A DNA stretch of 64,000 bases. It comes from an uncultured Kushneria sp. (lineage in GTDB: Bacteria > Pseudomonadota > Gammaproteobacteria > Pseudomonadales > Halomonadaceae). The notes under the pieces were generated by a model. The model was not told the DNA's origin and did no database searches. It saw nothing but the letters and a program-made list of their open reading frames with translations. The stretch's first letter is position 1; each line of letters begins with the position of its first letter. The stretch lies in the NCBI RefSeq assembly GCF_947497025.1, contig NZ_CANMFC010000007.1:1-64000 (forward strand), given 5' to 3'. The position numbers were made by a program, and so were the translations under genes. Shown piece by piece: positions 6,823-14,185 of the stretch.

Positions 6823-8529
6823 ATGCCGTCAAAATTCCCTTCTCTCGCCTCATGGCACTCCCGCTCGGGCGGGGCGGACGGTCTGGCACCGCCGCCTCAC
6901 CGACCACTGTCCGCCCACGGCGGTTTTCGTCGACTCTACCTGACCCTGTTTTTCTCACTCATGGCCATTTTCTGGGTGGGCGTGGTCGCCTCATGGCTGA
7001 TTGACGACTGGCGCGAGGATCATTACCGCCAGCGCCTGGCCAGTGGGCCGATGGCGCTTTTGACCTCTCTGGTCGCCAGCCAGCCGGAAAGCTCCCGCGA
7101 TGCATGGCTGAGTGCCTATGAGGATGAGCTGGGCATTCGTCTGGCGCTGTCGGATTCTGAAACGCTGATGCTCGGGTTCATGGACCGGCGTCGTCTGGCA
7201 CAGGGGGGCGTTCTGGCTCGGCAGGCTCAGGGTGAAATTGGCTGGCAGCTTTATCAGCGTCTGCCCGGTGAAGATGATGCCATTTTGGTGGCGCATTTTA
7301 CCGGTCTTTCCGAGCAGCAGCCTTTGCAGCTTGTCTCCCTGCTGCGTCAGTGGCTGGAGCTGTCCCCCGATGATGAGCGTGAGGCCCGCTTTCAGGAGCT
7401 GCGCAGCCGTATCTCCCTGCCCATGGGCATGGGCAGTGGCACGCCGCCGGGGCTTTCCAACAGCCAGCTGGCGCAGCTCAATGCCGGTCATGTCGTGATC
7501 AACGTGGTGGCAGAGCGCTCAAGTCTTGGTTTCTACGCCCAGTTTTCGGGAGGGCGATGGATCATGGTCGGGCCGCTGTCGCCGTTTGAATCGCTGCCCA
7601 TTGTGACCATTGCCATGGTCATGGCGCTGATGCTGACCCTGCTGGGGACGGCCATCTATTTCATCATGCGCAGTGTCGAGAAACGCCTGACCCGGCTTGA
7701 GCAGACCACGGCTAGCTTTACGGCCGGCGACTACAACGCGCGCGTGACCATTCAGGAAGGGGAGTATCTCACCCAGCTTGGGCTGGCCTTCAATACCATG
7801 GCCGACCAGGTCCAGGCGGTACTCTCTTCACAGCAGGATCTGATGCGGGCGGTCTCGCATGAGTTTCGAACCCCCGTGGCGCGAGTGCGCTTTGCGCTGC
7901 AGATGGTCGATGACATGAGCGAGTCGCCCGGGATCAGGCGGCTGCTCAAGGGGGTGGATGATGACATCGAATCCATCGACCGACTCATCGATGAAATTCT
8001 GACCTACGCACGCCTGGACAGCGCCACCGACGGGCTTCTGCCGCTGGAGCCGGTCAGCCTTGAAGTGCGTGACATTGCCGACCGCGTGGTCGAGACACTG
8101 ACACCGCTGCATCCGCAACTGACGCTTGAAGTGACCGGCGGTCAGGAGCTCAACGTGCATGCCGATTCGCGCTATTTGCAGCGCGCGCTGCAGAATCTGG
8201 TCTCCAATGCCTGTACCCATGCCCGTAGCCGGGTGCATGTGCGCCTGCTGGGCGATGAGCGCATGGTGTATCTCAGCGTCGAGGATGATGGCGCGGGGGT
8301 GCCCCTCGAGGAGCGCGAACGCATATTCAAGCCCTTCGCGCGTCTTGATGACAGCCGCACCCGGCATCAGCCCGGCGTTGGTGGCTACGGTCTGGGTCTG
8401 GCGATCGTGGCCCGTATCGTCCAATGGCACCATGGGCGCATTACGGTCGATACGGCCCCCGAGCTGGGCGGTGCCCAGTTCATTCTTTCCCTGCCGCGTC
8501 ACTACGAAGCGATGGAAGAATACACCTGA
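6823..8529 (+). CDS. rstB: Sensor histidine kinase, RstB-like
   Basis: A 568-residue inner-membrane kinase partnering the regulator just upstream. The ATG at 6823 follows AAGGATAG. A cytoplasmic N-tail is followed by TM1 (about 38-62), a periplasmic sensor of roughly 190 residues, TM2 (about 255-280) and a HAMP linker. The phospho-His box is AVSHEFRTP near 342-350. The HATPase domain shows the N-box NLVSNACTH and the G-boxes EDDGAGVP and GYGLGLAI. SHEFRTPVARVR fits the RstB subgroup. The periplasmic domain gives no clue to the stimulus. Confidence 0.85.
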   Translation: MPSKFPSLASWHSRSGGADGLAPPPHRPLSAHGGFRRLYLTLFFSLMAIFWVGVVASWLIDDWREDHYRQRLASGPMALLTSLVASQPESSRDAWLSAYEDELGIRLALSDSETLMLGFMDRRRLAQGGVLARQAQGEIGWQLYQRLPGEDDAILVAHFTGLSEQQPLQLVSLLRQWLELSPDDEREARFQELRSRISLPMGMGSGTPPGLSNSQLAQLNAGHVVINVVAERSSLGFYAQFSGGRWIMVGPLSPFESLPIVTIAMVMALMLTLLGTAIYFIMRSVEKRLTRLEQTTASFTAGDYNARVTIQEGEYLTQLGLAFNTMADQVQAVLSSQQDLMRAVSHEFRTPVARVRFALQMVDDMSESPGIRRLLKGVDDDIESIDRLIDEILTYARLDSATDGLLPLEPVSLEVRDIADRVVETLTPLHPQLTLEVTGGQELNVHADSRYLQRALQNLVSNACTHARSRVHVRLLGDERMVYLSVEDDGAGVPLEERERIFKPFARLDDSRTRHQPGVGGYGLGLAIVARIVQWHHGRITVDTAPELGGAQFILSLPRHYEAMEEYT

Positions 8530-8535
8530 GGCCTT

Positions 8536-9453
8536 TCAGCCGGCCGGGCGTATGCCATTGAGCACGGAAAAGGACGTCTCGCGCGCCGTGCGCAGAAAGT
8601 CACTCATCCAGACCTGGCTCATCTGATCGACCCGGACGGCCGCATACAGTGTCCCCCACACGCCGTCCCGGCCCAGTGAGCATGCCTTCACATAATCCTT
8701 TTCAAGATATTCGGTCAGCGCCCAGTTCGGCAGGGCGCAAACCCCACGCTCGCTCGCGACCAGCTGCATCATCATCATGGTCAGCTCGGCCGTGCGGGTC
8801 TCGCGTGGGTGAATGCCGGCGGGTTCCAGAAAGCGGGTAAAGACATCGAGCTTTGAATGTTCTACCGGATAGGTGATCAGGATCTGGTCGATCAGATCCT
8901 CCGGCACGACATGTCGCTTGTCGGCCAGAGGGTGCTGTCGGGCCACGGCCAGCAGGCTTTCGTAGCGAAAAAGCGGCTCGTAGTGAATGCGCGGCAGCGG
9001 TTGCGGGTCGGCCGTGATGACCAGGTCAAGCTGCTCACGTGCCAGCGCCGGTAGCGGGTCAAAATGCTGGCCGGCAGGGATATCTACCTCGACCTCGGGC
9101 CAGTGGTCGCGAAAGTGATCGATGGTTGGCATGAGCCATTGAAAGCAACTGTGGCATTCAATGGCCATGTGCAGGCGGCCCTGTTCTCCGCCGGCCATGC
9201 GCGCGATATCACGCTCGGCATTACGAATCTGGGGCAGCACCTGCTCGGCCAGACCCAGAAGCCTCTGGCCGGCACGCGTAAACTGTACCGGGCGCGTCTT
9301 GCGCAAAAAAAGCGGGCAGTCCAATCGCTCTTCCAGATCCTTGAGCTGATGAGACAATGCCGACTGGGTCAAATGCACGCGCTCGGCGGCTTCAACCAGT
9401 GACCCGGTATCGCGCAGTGCCAGCAGGGTACGCAGGTGCCGGAACTCGATCAT
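8536..9453 (-). CDS. metR: LysR-family regulator MetR
   Basis: A 305-residue LysR-type activator of methionine biosynthesis (metE/metH in enterics, with homocysteine as coregulator). The N-terminal winged HTH (about 1-60) reads IEFRHLRTLLALRDTGSLV then TQSALSHQLKDLE, closely matching E. coli MetR. The effector domain keeps the MetR-type run IECHSCFQWL near 118-127 and the YAAVR motif near the end. It converges on the kinase gene with only 6 bases between stops. No met gene lies in this window, so its targets are elsewhere. Confidence 0.9.
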   Translation of the reverse strand: MIEFRHLRTLLALRDTGSLVEAAERVHLTQSALSHQLKDLEERLDCPLFLRKTRPVQFTRAGQRLLGLAEQVLPQIRNAERDIARMAGGEQGRLHMAIECHSCFQWLMPTIDHFRDHWPEVEVDIPAGQHFDPLPALAREQLDLVITADPQPLPRIHYEPLFRYESLLAVARQHPLADKRHVVPEDLIDQILITYPVEHSKLDVFTRFLEPAGIHPRETRTAELTMMMMQLVASERGVCALPNWALTEYLEKDYVKACSLGRDGVWGTLYAAVRVDQMSQVWMSDFLRTARETSFSVLNGIRPAG

Positions 9454-9520
9454 TAAAGCGTCTCTCTCATGGCTGATCTGAAGGGTGAATCATCTGAATA
9501 AAGGCTCTGTGCCGACAACG

Positions 9521-10579
9521 CTACCCCTGACGCCGACACTCGGCGTCAGGCAAAAGCAGGTCGCGGTCGCCAAAGTCTGACGGACACAGGGCTTCGGGAT
9601 GCGTAATACGTCTCAAAAGCGCTGATAACAGGCCTGTATCGGGGCGTGGCATATCAACCGATCGCGAGGTGACCAGCTGCCAGTAGCCGTTATCATCGCG
9701 TTCACCGATATCAAAGGCAAAGGAATAGGTGCCGGGCTGCCCCATTCGCAGATCGGTCACGACCAGCGTGCCATCGCGCTCCTCGCTGCGCCAGAAGGGG
9801 GCAGCGAACCAGCCCAGCCGCTGGCCGGCCCAGCTGTCGATCAGCAGGTCGTGGGCGGCCATCGGTCGGCGGAAATGGTCAAAGGCAAGGGTGTGGTGGT
9901 CATCAAACAGGCTGACCAGCGCTTCCAGTTGCCGGTCATCGTCAATAACGGTGACGCGCCATACCAGCGTGTTCAGCGGCGTGGGCTGGACCATGACCGG
10001 GCGGTCATCCAGTCCGCGCTGCACCAGCGCCGGAGCCACCTGCGCCAGCACCATGGATTTGGCAGCAATGGAAAAGCCCAGATAGACCGTCGAGAGGGCC
10101 AGGCCAATGATGGCGGCGCGCCCTTGTGTGCCTTTGATCAGCGCCACGAGGATAGCCACCAGCATGGGCAGGGTATAGAGCGGATCGATGATGAAAATGG
10201 TTTTCCAGGCCACCGGGGGCGAGGCGATGGGCCAGAGCAGCTGGGTACCATAGGTAGTGAAGGCATCCAGGATAGGGTGAGTGACCAGGCATAGCCACCA
10301 GAACCAGAACCATGATCGGGTGGGTACTTTTCGGGTTGTCGGCAGGCGCGCGCAGACGAGGGTGAAGACCCCGGCCAGCAGCGATAGGACAAACACCGAA
10401 TGCGTGGCGCTGCGATGATAGGTGTAGTCGGCCACGGCGTTACCGTAACTGATGAAACTGTCCAGATCCGGCAGAGTCGCTGCCACGGCACCGAGCAGAA
10501 TCGACGTGCGTCCCAGCCGCCGCCCCAGTACGGCGCCGCCCAGCGCGCCACCGAGACAGGCCTGTGTCAGGGAATCCAT
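9521..10579 (-). CDS. DUF457/YdjM-like inner-membrane protein (metal-dependent hydrolase family)
   Basis: A 352-residue membrane protein. The N-terminal portion (1-160) has the family hallmarks: MDSLTQACLGGALGG, a TLPDLDS acidic motif, the HRSATHS histidine motif and a later HPILDAFTTYGTQL motif. These are thought to bind metal at the membrane face. At least four hydrophobic helices lie between residues 60 and 180. The C-terminal half (about 190-350) is soluble and beta-rich. In E. coli, YdjM is LexA-controlled, but no LexA box was recognised here. The substrate of the family is unknown. Confidence 0.75.
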   Translation of the reverse strand: MDSLTQACLGGALGGAVLGRRLGRTSILLGAVAATLPDLDSFISYGNAVADYTYHRSATHSVFVLSLLAGVFTLVCARLPTTRKVPTRSWFWFWWLCLVTHPILDAFTTYGTQLLWPIASPPVAWKTIFIIDPLYTLPMLVAILVALIKGTQGRAAIIGLALSTVYLGFSIAAKSMVLAQVAPALVQRGLDDRPVMVQPTPLNTLVWRVTVIDDDRQLEALVSLFDDHHTLAFDHFRRPMAAHDLLIDSWAGQRLGWFAAPFWRSEERDGTLVVTDLRMGQPGTYSFAFDIGERDDNGYWQLVTSRSVDMPRPDTGLLSALLRRITHPEALCPSDFGDRDLLLPDAECRRQG

Positions 10580-10711
10580 TGCTTTTGTGTCACTCCCGTC
10601 TATTGAGGGCCATTACATCGGGCCATGGCAGCTATGCTTGTCCTGCCAGGGCCGGTATCGGCGCGGCCAGAAGTGAGCCGGATGATCAAAGAGTAACAAG
10701 GAGTGGCGAAC

Positions 10712-11404
10712 ATGTCCCTGACCCAGTGTCAGCAGGAAGCCTTTAGAGCGCTGGCGGCCGAGACCGATGGCATCGATCTTGAGGTCTACCAGCGTTTTGA
10801 GCGTGATCCGCTCGATCCCATCATCGGGCTGGGCCAGCGCAATCTGCGCATCGGATTTTTCGGCCGTGACCCCGGGCGCGATGAGGTGCGCTACGGCGAG
10901 CCCTTTATCGGTGCCGGCGGGCAGCTGGTCAGAAAGGCGCTTCATGAACATCTTTACGGCGAGAAGATGCCGGACTTCGAGGCCTCACGCGCCGTGGGCG
11001 AGCACTTTTTCTGGATCAACACCGTGCCTTACAAGCCGGTAGGGAACAAGGCGTGGTCGATGAAGGTCAAGCGCCACTTTCATGGGCTGATGAACGAGCT
11101 TCTGATCTCGCGCTGGGAAGGGCGCACGCTGATCACATTGGGACGCGAGGCCTTTTTGTGGTTTGGCATCAATCGATCAAAGGCCGAACGCGATCGTCTG
11201 GAAGCGTTCTGGAAGCGTGAGGATCGCTTTGAAAGCAGTATTGATGTCACGCTGGAAGATGATCAGGGGCAGGCGCAAACGTTCACACTCTATCCGCTGC
11301 CTCATCCGTCGCCGCTGAACCAGACCTGGTATGGCCGGTTTCCGGGGCTTCTGGCACAGCGCCTTGAGCAGCTGGATGTCCGGCCCGACAATCTGACTCT
11401 TTGA
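10712..11404 (+). CDS. Uracil-DNA glycosylase family protein
   Basis: A 230-residue cytoplasmic protein of the UDG superfamily. The ATG at 10712 is chosen because AAGGAG ends 8 bases before it; an in-frame GTG at 10703 overlaps that ribosome site. Motif 1 is seen as FFGRDPGRDEVRYGEPF with GAGGQ after it (about residues 50-75), and motif 2 as PHPSPLNQTWY near 207-217. No FeS cysteine cluster is present, so it is not a family 4 or 5 enzyme of the standard type. It may excise uracil or another base, or act on a different substrate. Confidence 0.75.
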   Translation: MSLTQCQQEAFRALAAETDGIDLEVYQRFERDPLDPIIGLGQRNLRIGFFGRDPGRDEVRYGEPFIGAGGQLVRKALHEHLYGEKMPDFEASRAVGEHFFWINTVPYKPVGNKAWSMKVKRHFHGLMNELLISRWEGRTLITLGREAFLWFGINRSKAERDRLEAFWKREDRFESSIDVTLEDDQGQAQTFTLYPLPHPSPLNQTWYGRFPGLLAQRLEQLDVRPDNLTL

Positions 11405-11420
11405 TCGCTGAGGCTTTCGG

Positions 11421-11822
11421 TTAGTCCGGACGAATGGCCATGCGGCCGCTACCGCAAAACATCAGTGCCAGGGCCGCGCCCAGCATCAGTACTTCGGTTT
11501 CGATGTTCCAGCCGCCGGTATCGCTCAGCGACCAGACGGCGCCCAGACGCATCAGGACAATGGCAAACAGCATGTTGATGGCCGCCAGACCACCACCGAT
11601 GCGACAGCGCCAGCCGGCCAGAATCATCAGAGGTGCCATCAGCTCGCCGATAAATACGCCAAAGGCCAGCGGTGTGGGCAGGCTCCAGTGCTCGAGATGA
11701 TTGCCAATCACTTCGAGGACATTCGGAGCGCCAATCTTGGCGATGCCGTGCAGCAGCAGCGTCACGCCCAGCGCGAGCCGAAGGATCAGCTTGCCCAGAT
11801 GTTCATTGTTGAAAAACGACAT
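11421..11822 (-). CDS. DoxX family membrane protein
   Basis: A 133-residue protein with four predicted membrane helices. The family pattern is visible: LGKLILRLALGVTLLLHG in helix 1, IGELMAPLMILAGW in helix 2, and a Gly-rich C-terminal helix. DoxX/YphA-type proteins are small inner-membrane proteins, in some cases linked to redox or sulfur oxidation, but most members are uncharacterised. The gene converges on the UDG-family gene with 16 bases between. Confidence 0.8.
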   Translation of the reverse strand: MSFFNNEHLGKLILRLALGVTLLLHGIAKIGAPNVLEVIGNHLEHWSLPTPLAFGVFIGELMAPLMILAGWRCRIGGGLAAINMLFAIVLMRLGAVWSLSDTGGWNIETEVLMLGAALALMFCGSGRMAIRPD

Positions 11823-11987
11823 GATCTTCCCCGTGTGCCAGTCCTGACTTGAAAAACGACCTGTTCGCCAGCATTACAGTGCCATCGTTTCAAGGCATTC
11901 ACCAGATTGCACACGTTGGCCGAACGTGGCAGCCAATGTGTCATGCGCGTTTAAAGACGCGTGCCATACGACCCTGAGGAGTACATC

Positions 11988-12431
11988 GTGCAATATCTAC
12001 ATACCATGGTACGTATCACTGATATTGATCAGTCCCTGCAGTTTTACTGTGATCTGCTGGGCATGAAGGAAGTGCGCCGCAAGGAGAGTGAGAAAGGGCG
12101 CTTTACCCTGATCTTTCTGGCCGCCAATGATGATGAGGCGACTTCCAGCGAGCAGCAGGCGCCCGAGCTGGAGCTGACCTGGAACTGGGACCCGGAAGAA
12201 TTGACCACGGGGGCGCGTAACTTCGGCCACCTGGCCTATCGTGTCGATGATATCTACGCCACCTGTCAGCATCTGATGGACAACGGCGTGACCATCAACC
12301 GCCCGCCGCGTGACGGTCACATGGCCTTTGTGAAATCGCCCGATGGCATCTCCATTGAGCTGTTGCAAAAGGGTGACCCCAAGCCGTCTCAGGAGCCCTG
12401 GGCGTCGATGGAAAACACCGGCAGCTGGTAA
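11988..12431 (+). CDS. gloA: Glyoxalase I (lactoylglutathione lyase)
   Basis: A 147-residue VOC-fold enzyme converting the methylglyoxal-glutathione hemithioacetal to S-lactoylglutathione. The GTG at 11988 is preferred over the in-frame GTG at 11961: GAGGAG lies 6 bases before it, and the family begins with (M)QYLHTM. The four metal ligands are apparent: His5 in YLHTM, Glu in LELTWNWDP, His in FGHLAYRVDD and Glu in ISIELLQK. The active protein would be a dimer. It is monocistronic and ends at a strong terminator. Confidence 0.88.
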   Translation: MQYLHTMVRITDIDQSLQFYCDLLGMKEVRRKESEKGRFTLIFLAANDDEATSSEQQAPELELTWNWDPEELTTGARNFGHLAYRVDDIYATCQHLMDNGVTINRPPRDGHMAFVKSPDGISIELLQKGDPKPSQEPWASMENTGSW

Positions 12432-12452
12432 GGTTTACTTTCGTGTCAATGT

Positions 12453-12483
12453 AAAAGGGGCACCCGACAGGGTGCCCCTTTTT
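12453..12483. terminator. Bidirectional intrinsic terminator
   Basis: Stem aggggcaccc / gggtgcccct with A-run before and T-run after. It lies between gloA (plus) and the lpxT-like gene (minus). Confidence 0.9.
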
Positions 12484-12507
12484 GTATCCGACATTGCCAT
12501 GAGCCGC

Positions 12508-13215
12508 TCAGGTCATGCTACGCGTGCCGGGCAGATGAAATTGTTCGGCCATGCGCTCAATGGCGTCCACACAGCGCGGCGCAATGGGCGTACACAGCAC
12601 CCAGGGCAGCACCAGCAGCGCGATGGAAAGCGAGCCCATGTAGACATCCTGTAGCCAGTGGGCACCGGCCATGACGCGTGGTGCGCTCAGCACGGCGATC
12701 ATGAGGGCGCTCAGGATGGCCGGACGACGATCGCCAAAGCGCAGAATGAAGGCCGTGAAGACCATCAGCATCAGGCCATGATCACCCGGGAAGCTGTTTT
12801 TGTCAGCGTCCTTGGTGTCAAACGAGACCACGTCGGTCAGAAAATTGACGTGATTGAAGCTGAGCGTCGGGCTCGGGTGACCATAGGGCAGCTTGTTGGT
12901 CGCCACGGCCAAAAGCCCTGCCACCACCAGCATGGTCAACCCTACGCCCAGCCAGCGCCAGCAGCGTCCCGGGCGGGTATCCAGCGAGATCGCCCAGCCA
13001 AAAATGGCCAGCAGCATGCCAAAGGAGGCGGCATCAAAATAGCGGGTGTTGACCGCGGCCAGAAAGTTGATCCAGATCGGATGCTCACTGGTGATGAACT
13101 GATTGAAAAAAAAGAAAATTCTGTCGTCAAGCACCAGCCAGACAGAGAACCAGAGCCAGCTTGCAAACAGGGCAAGCCCCGCCAGATTGCAGCAGATGAT
13201 ACGTTTTGAATGCAT
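12508..13215 (-). CDS. lpxT: LpxT-like PAP2 lipid A phosphotransferase, copy 2
   Basis: A 235-residue inner-membrane PAP2 enzyme. E. coli LpxT transfers a phosphate from undecaprenyl pyrophosphate to lipid A on the periplasmic side. The ATG at 13215 follows AGGAGGGGG. LpxT-type landmarks in order: FFFFNQF, NTRYFDAASF, the C1-like segment GHPSPTLSF, the C2 motif FPGDHGLML and the C3 motif APRVMAGAHWLQD with catalytic His. In the C1 segment the usual Lys-Arg pair is replaced by Gly-His. About six membrane helices. It follows its paralogue by 35 bases and is probably cotranscribed with it. Confidence 0.75.
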   Translation of the reverse strand: MHSKRIICCNLAGLALFASWLWFSVWLVLDDRIFFFFNQFITSEHPIWINFLAAVNTRYFDAASFGMLLAIFGWAISLDTRPGRCWRWLGVGLTMLVVAGLLAVATNKLPYGHPSPTLSFNHVNFLTDVVSFDTKDADKNSFPGDHGLMLMVFTAFILRFGDRRPAILSALMIAVLSAPRVMAGAHWLQDVYMGSLSIALLVLPWVLCTPIAPRCVDAIERMAEQFHLPGTRSMT

Positions 13216-13250
13216 GACATCCCCCTCCTGAGGCAGTCCGAAATACCGGC

Positions 13251-13979
13251 TCAATCGCAATGCGTGTTCCGGTGATGACGACTCGCGCGGTCGGCAAGCC
13301 TTTTTGAGAAACGCACGACGCCTTGAACGGCGCCGGAGACCAGTGGCGTACACAGCATCCAGGGCAGAATGATCAGGGCAATCGAGAGTGCCCCCACGGA
13401 CACGTCGCTGACCCAGTGCGCGCCGACCATGATGCGAGGGGCACAGACGAGCACGACCAGTGCCGTGGCACTCCAGGCCACCAGACGGTCGGCAAAGCGC
13501 CACATGAAGGCGGCAAAGATCATGGCCATGAGCCCATGGTCACTGGGGAAACTGCTCGACGCGGTATCCTTGGCCGGGAGGCTGGTCAGCTCGGACAAAA
13601 GGTTGACATGATCGAGCATCGCGGTCGGGCTGGCGTGCTGGTAGGTCATGACATTGTGAATGACGTCCTGAAGAATCAGGGCGGTCACCGTCATGACCAG
13701 ACCAATGGCGCCCCACTTGAGCCAGCTGCCCTGAGCATCGCGCTTCATGGCGATGTAGAGCATCACCACCAGCAACAGAAACATCGCCCTGTCGAAGGTG
13801 CGGGTATTGAGCGCGGCAAGAAGGGTGGTCCAGGTTGGGTAATCCGCCGTAATGAACTGATTGAAAAACCAGAAGATGGCGTCATCAACGGAGGACCAGA
13901 CCAGAAATTGAGGCAGCCACCAGGTCGTGACCAGGGTCACGCCCAGCAGGTTATAGAAAAGGATTCGGCGAAAATTCAT
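13251..13979 (-). CDS. lpxT: LpxT-like PAP2 lipid A phosphotransferase, copy 1
   Basis: A 242-residue paralogue of the gene just downstream, with the same order of elements: FWFFNQF, NTRTFDRAMF, C1-like QHASPTAML, LLSELTSLPAKDT (very close to E. coli LpxT), C2 FPSDHGLMA and C3 APRIMVGAHWVSD. It therefore fits LpxT somewhat better than its neighbour. Neither the ATG at 13979 nor the GTG at 13988 has a clear ribosome site, so the start is uncertain. About six membrane helices; the active site faces the periplasm. An acidic-lipid phosphatase role is the alternative. Confidence 0.78.
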   Translation of the reverse strand: MNFRRILFYNLLGVTLVTTWWLPQFLVWSSVDDAIFWFFNQFITADYPTWTTLLAALNTRTFDRAMFLLLVVMLYIAMKRDAQGSWLKWGAIGLVMTVTALILQDVIHNVMTYQHASPTAMLDHVNLLSELTSLPAKDTASSSFPSDHGLMAMIFAAFMWRFADRLVAWSATALVVLVCAPRIMVGAHWVSDVSVGALSIALIILPWMLCTPLVSGAVQGVVRFSKRLADRASRHHRNTHCD

Positions 13980-14103
13980 GGCAAACACAGCGCAGTTATA
14001 AAACAGTGTTCATCATAATTTAATATTGCTTTAATAAAAAGTGGCGAGCCGTAATGGCACCGCAAGAGAGAGGCTATCGGAGTAGCCGAGAGGCAGGCGG
14101 ATA

Positions 14104-14132
14104 CAAAAACAGCAGGCCCGAGGGCCTGCTGT
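14104..14132 (-). terminator. Intrinsic terminator of valS
   Basis: On the minus strand, ACAGCAGGCCC-TC-GGGCCTGCTGT is followed by five T, 54 bases past the valS stop. A second weak hairpin (gtcactt...aagtgac, 14141-14159) precedes it. Confidence 0.85.
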
Positions 14133-14185
14133 AGAGAACAGTCACTTTCAAAAAGTGACCTGTCTGGAGGAATGTCAGTAAAGAA

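Noticed and set aside
12508-13503. A 331-residue version of the second LpxT-like protein
   Set aside because: The upstream part is antisense-like read-through into the neighbouring gene; ATG at 13215 has a strong ribosome site.
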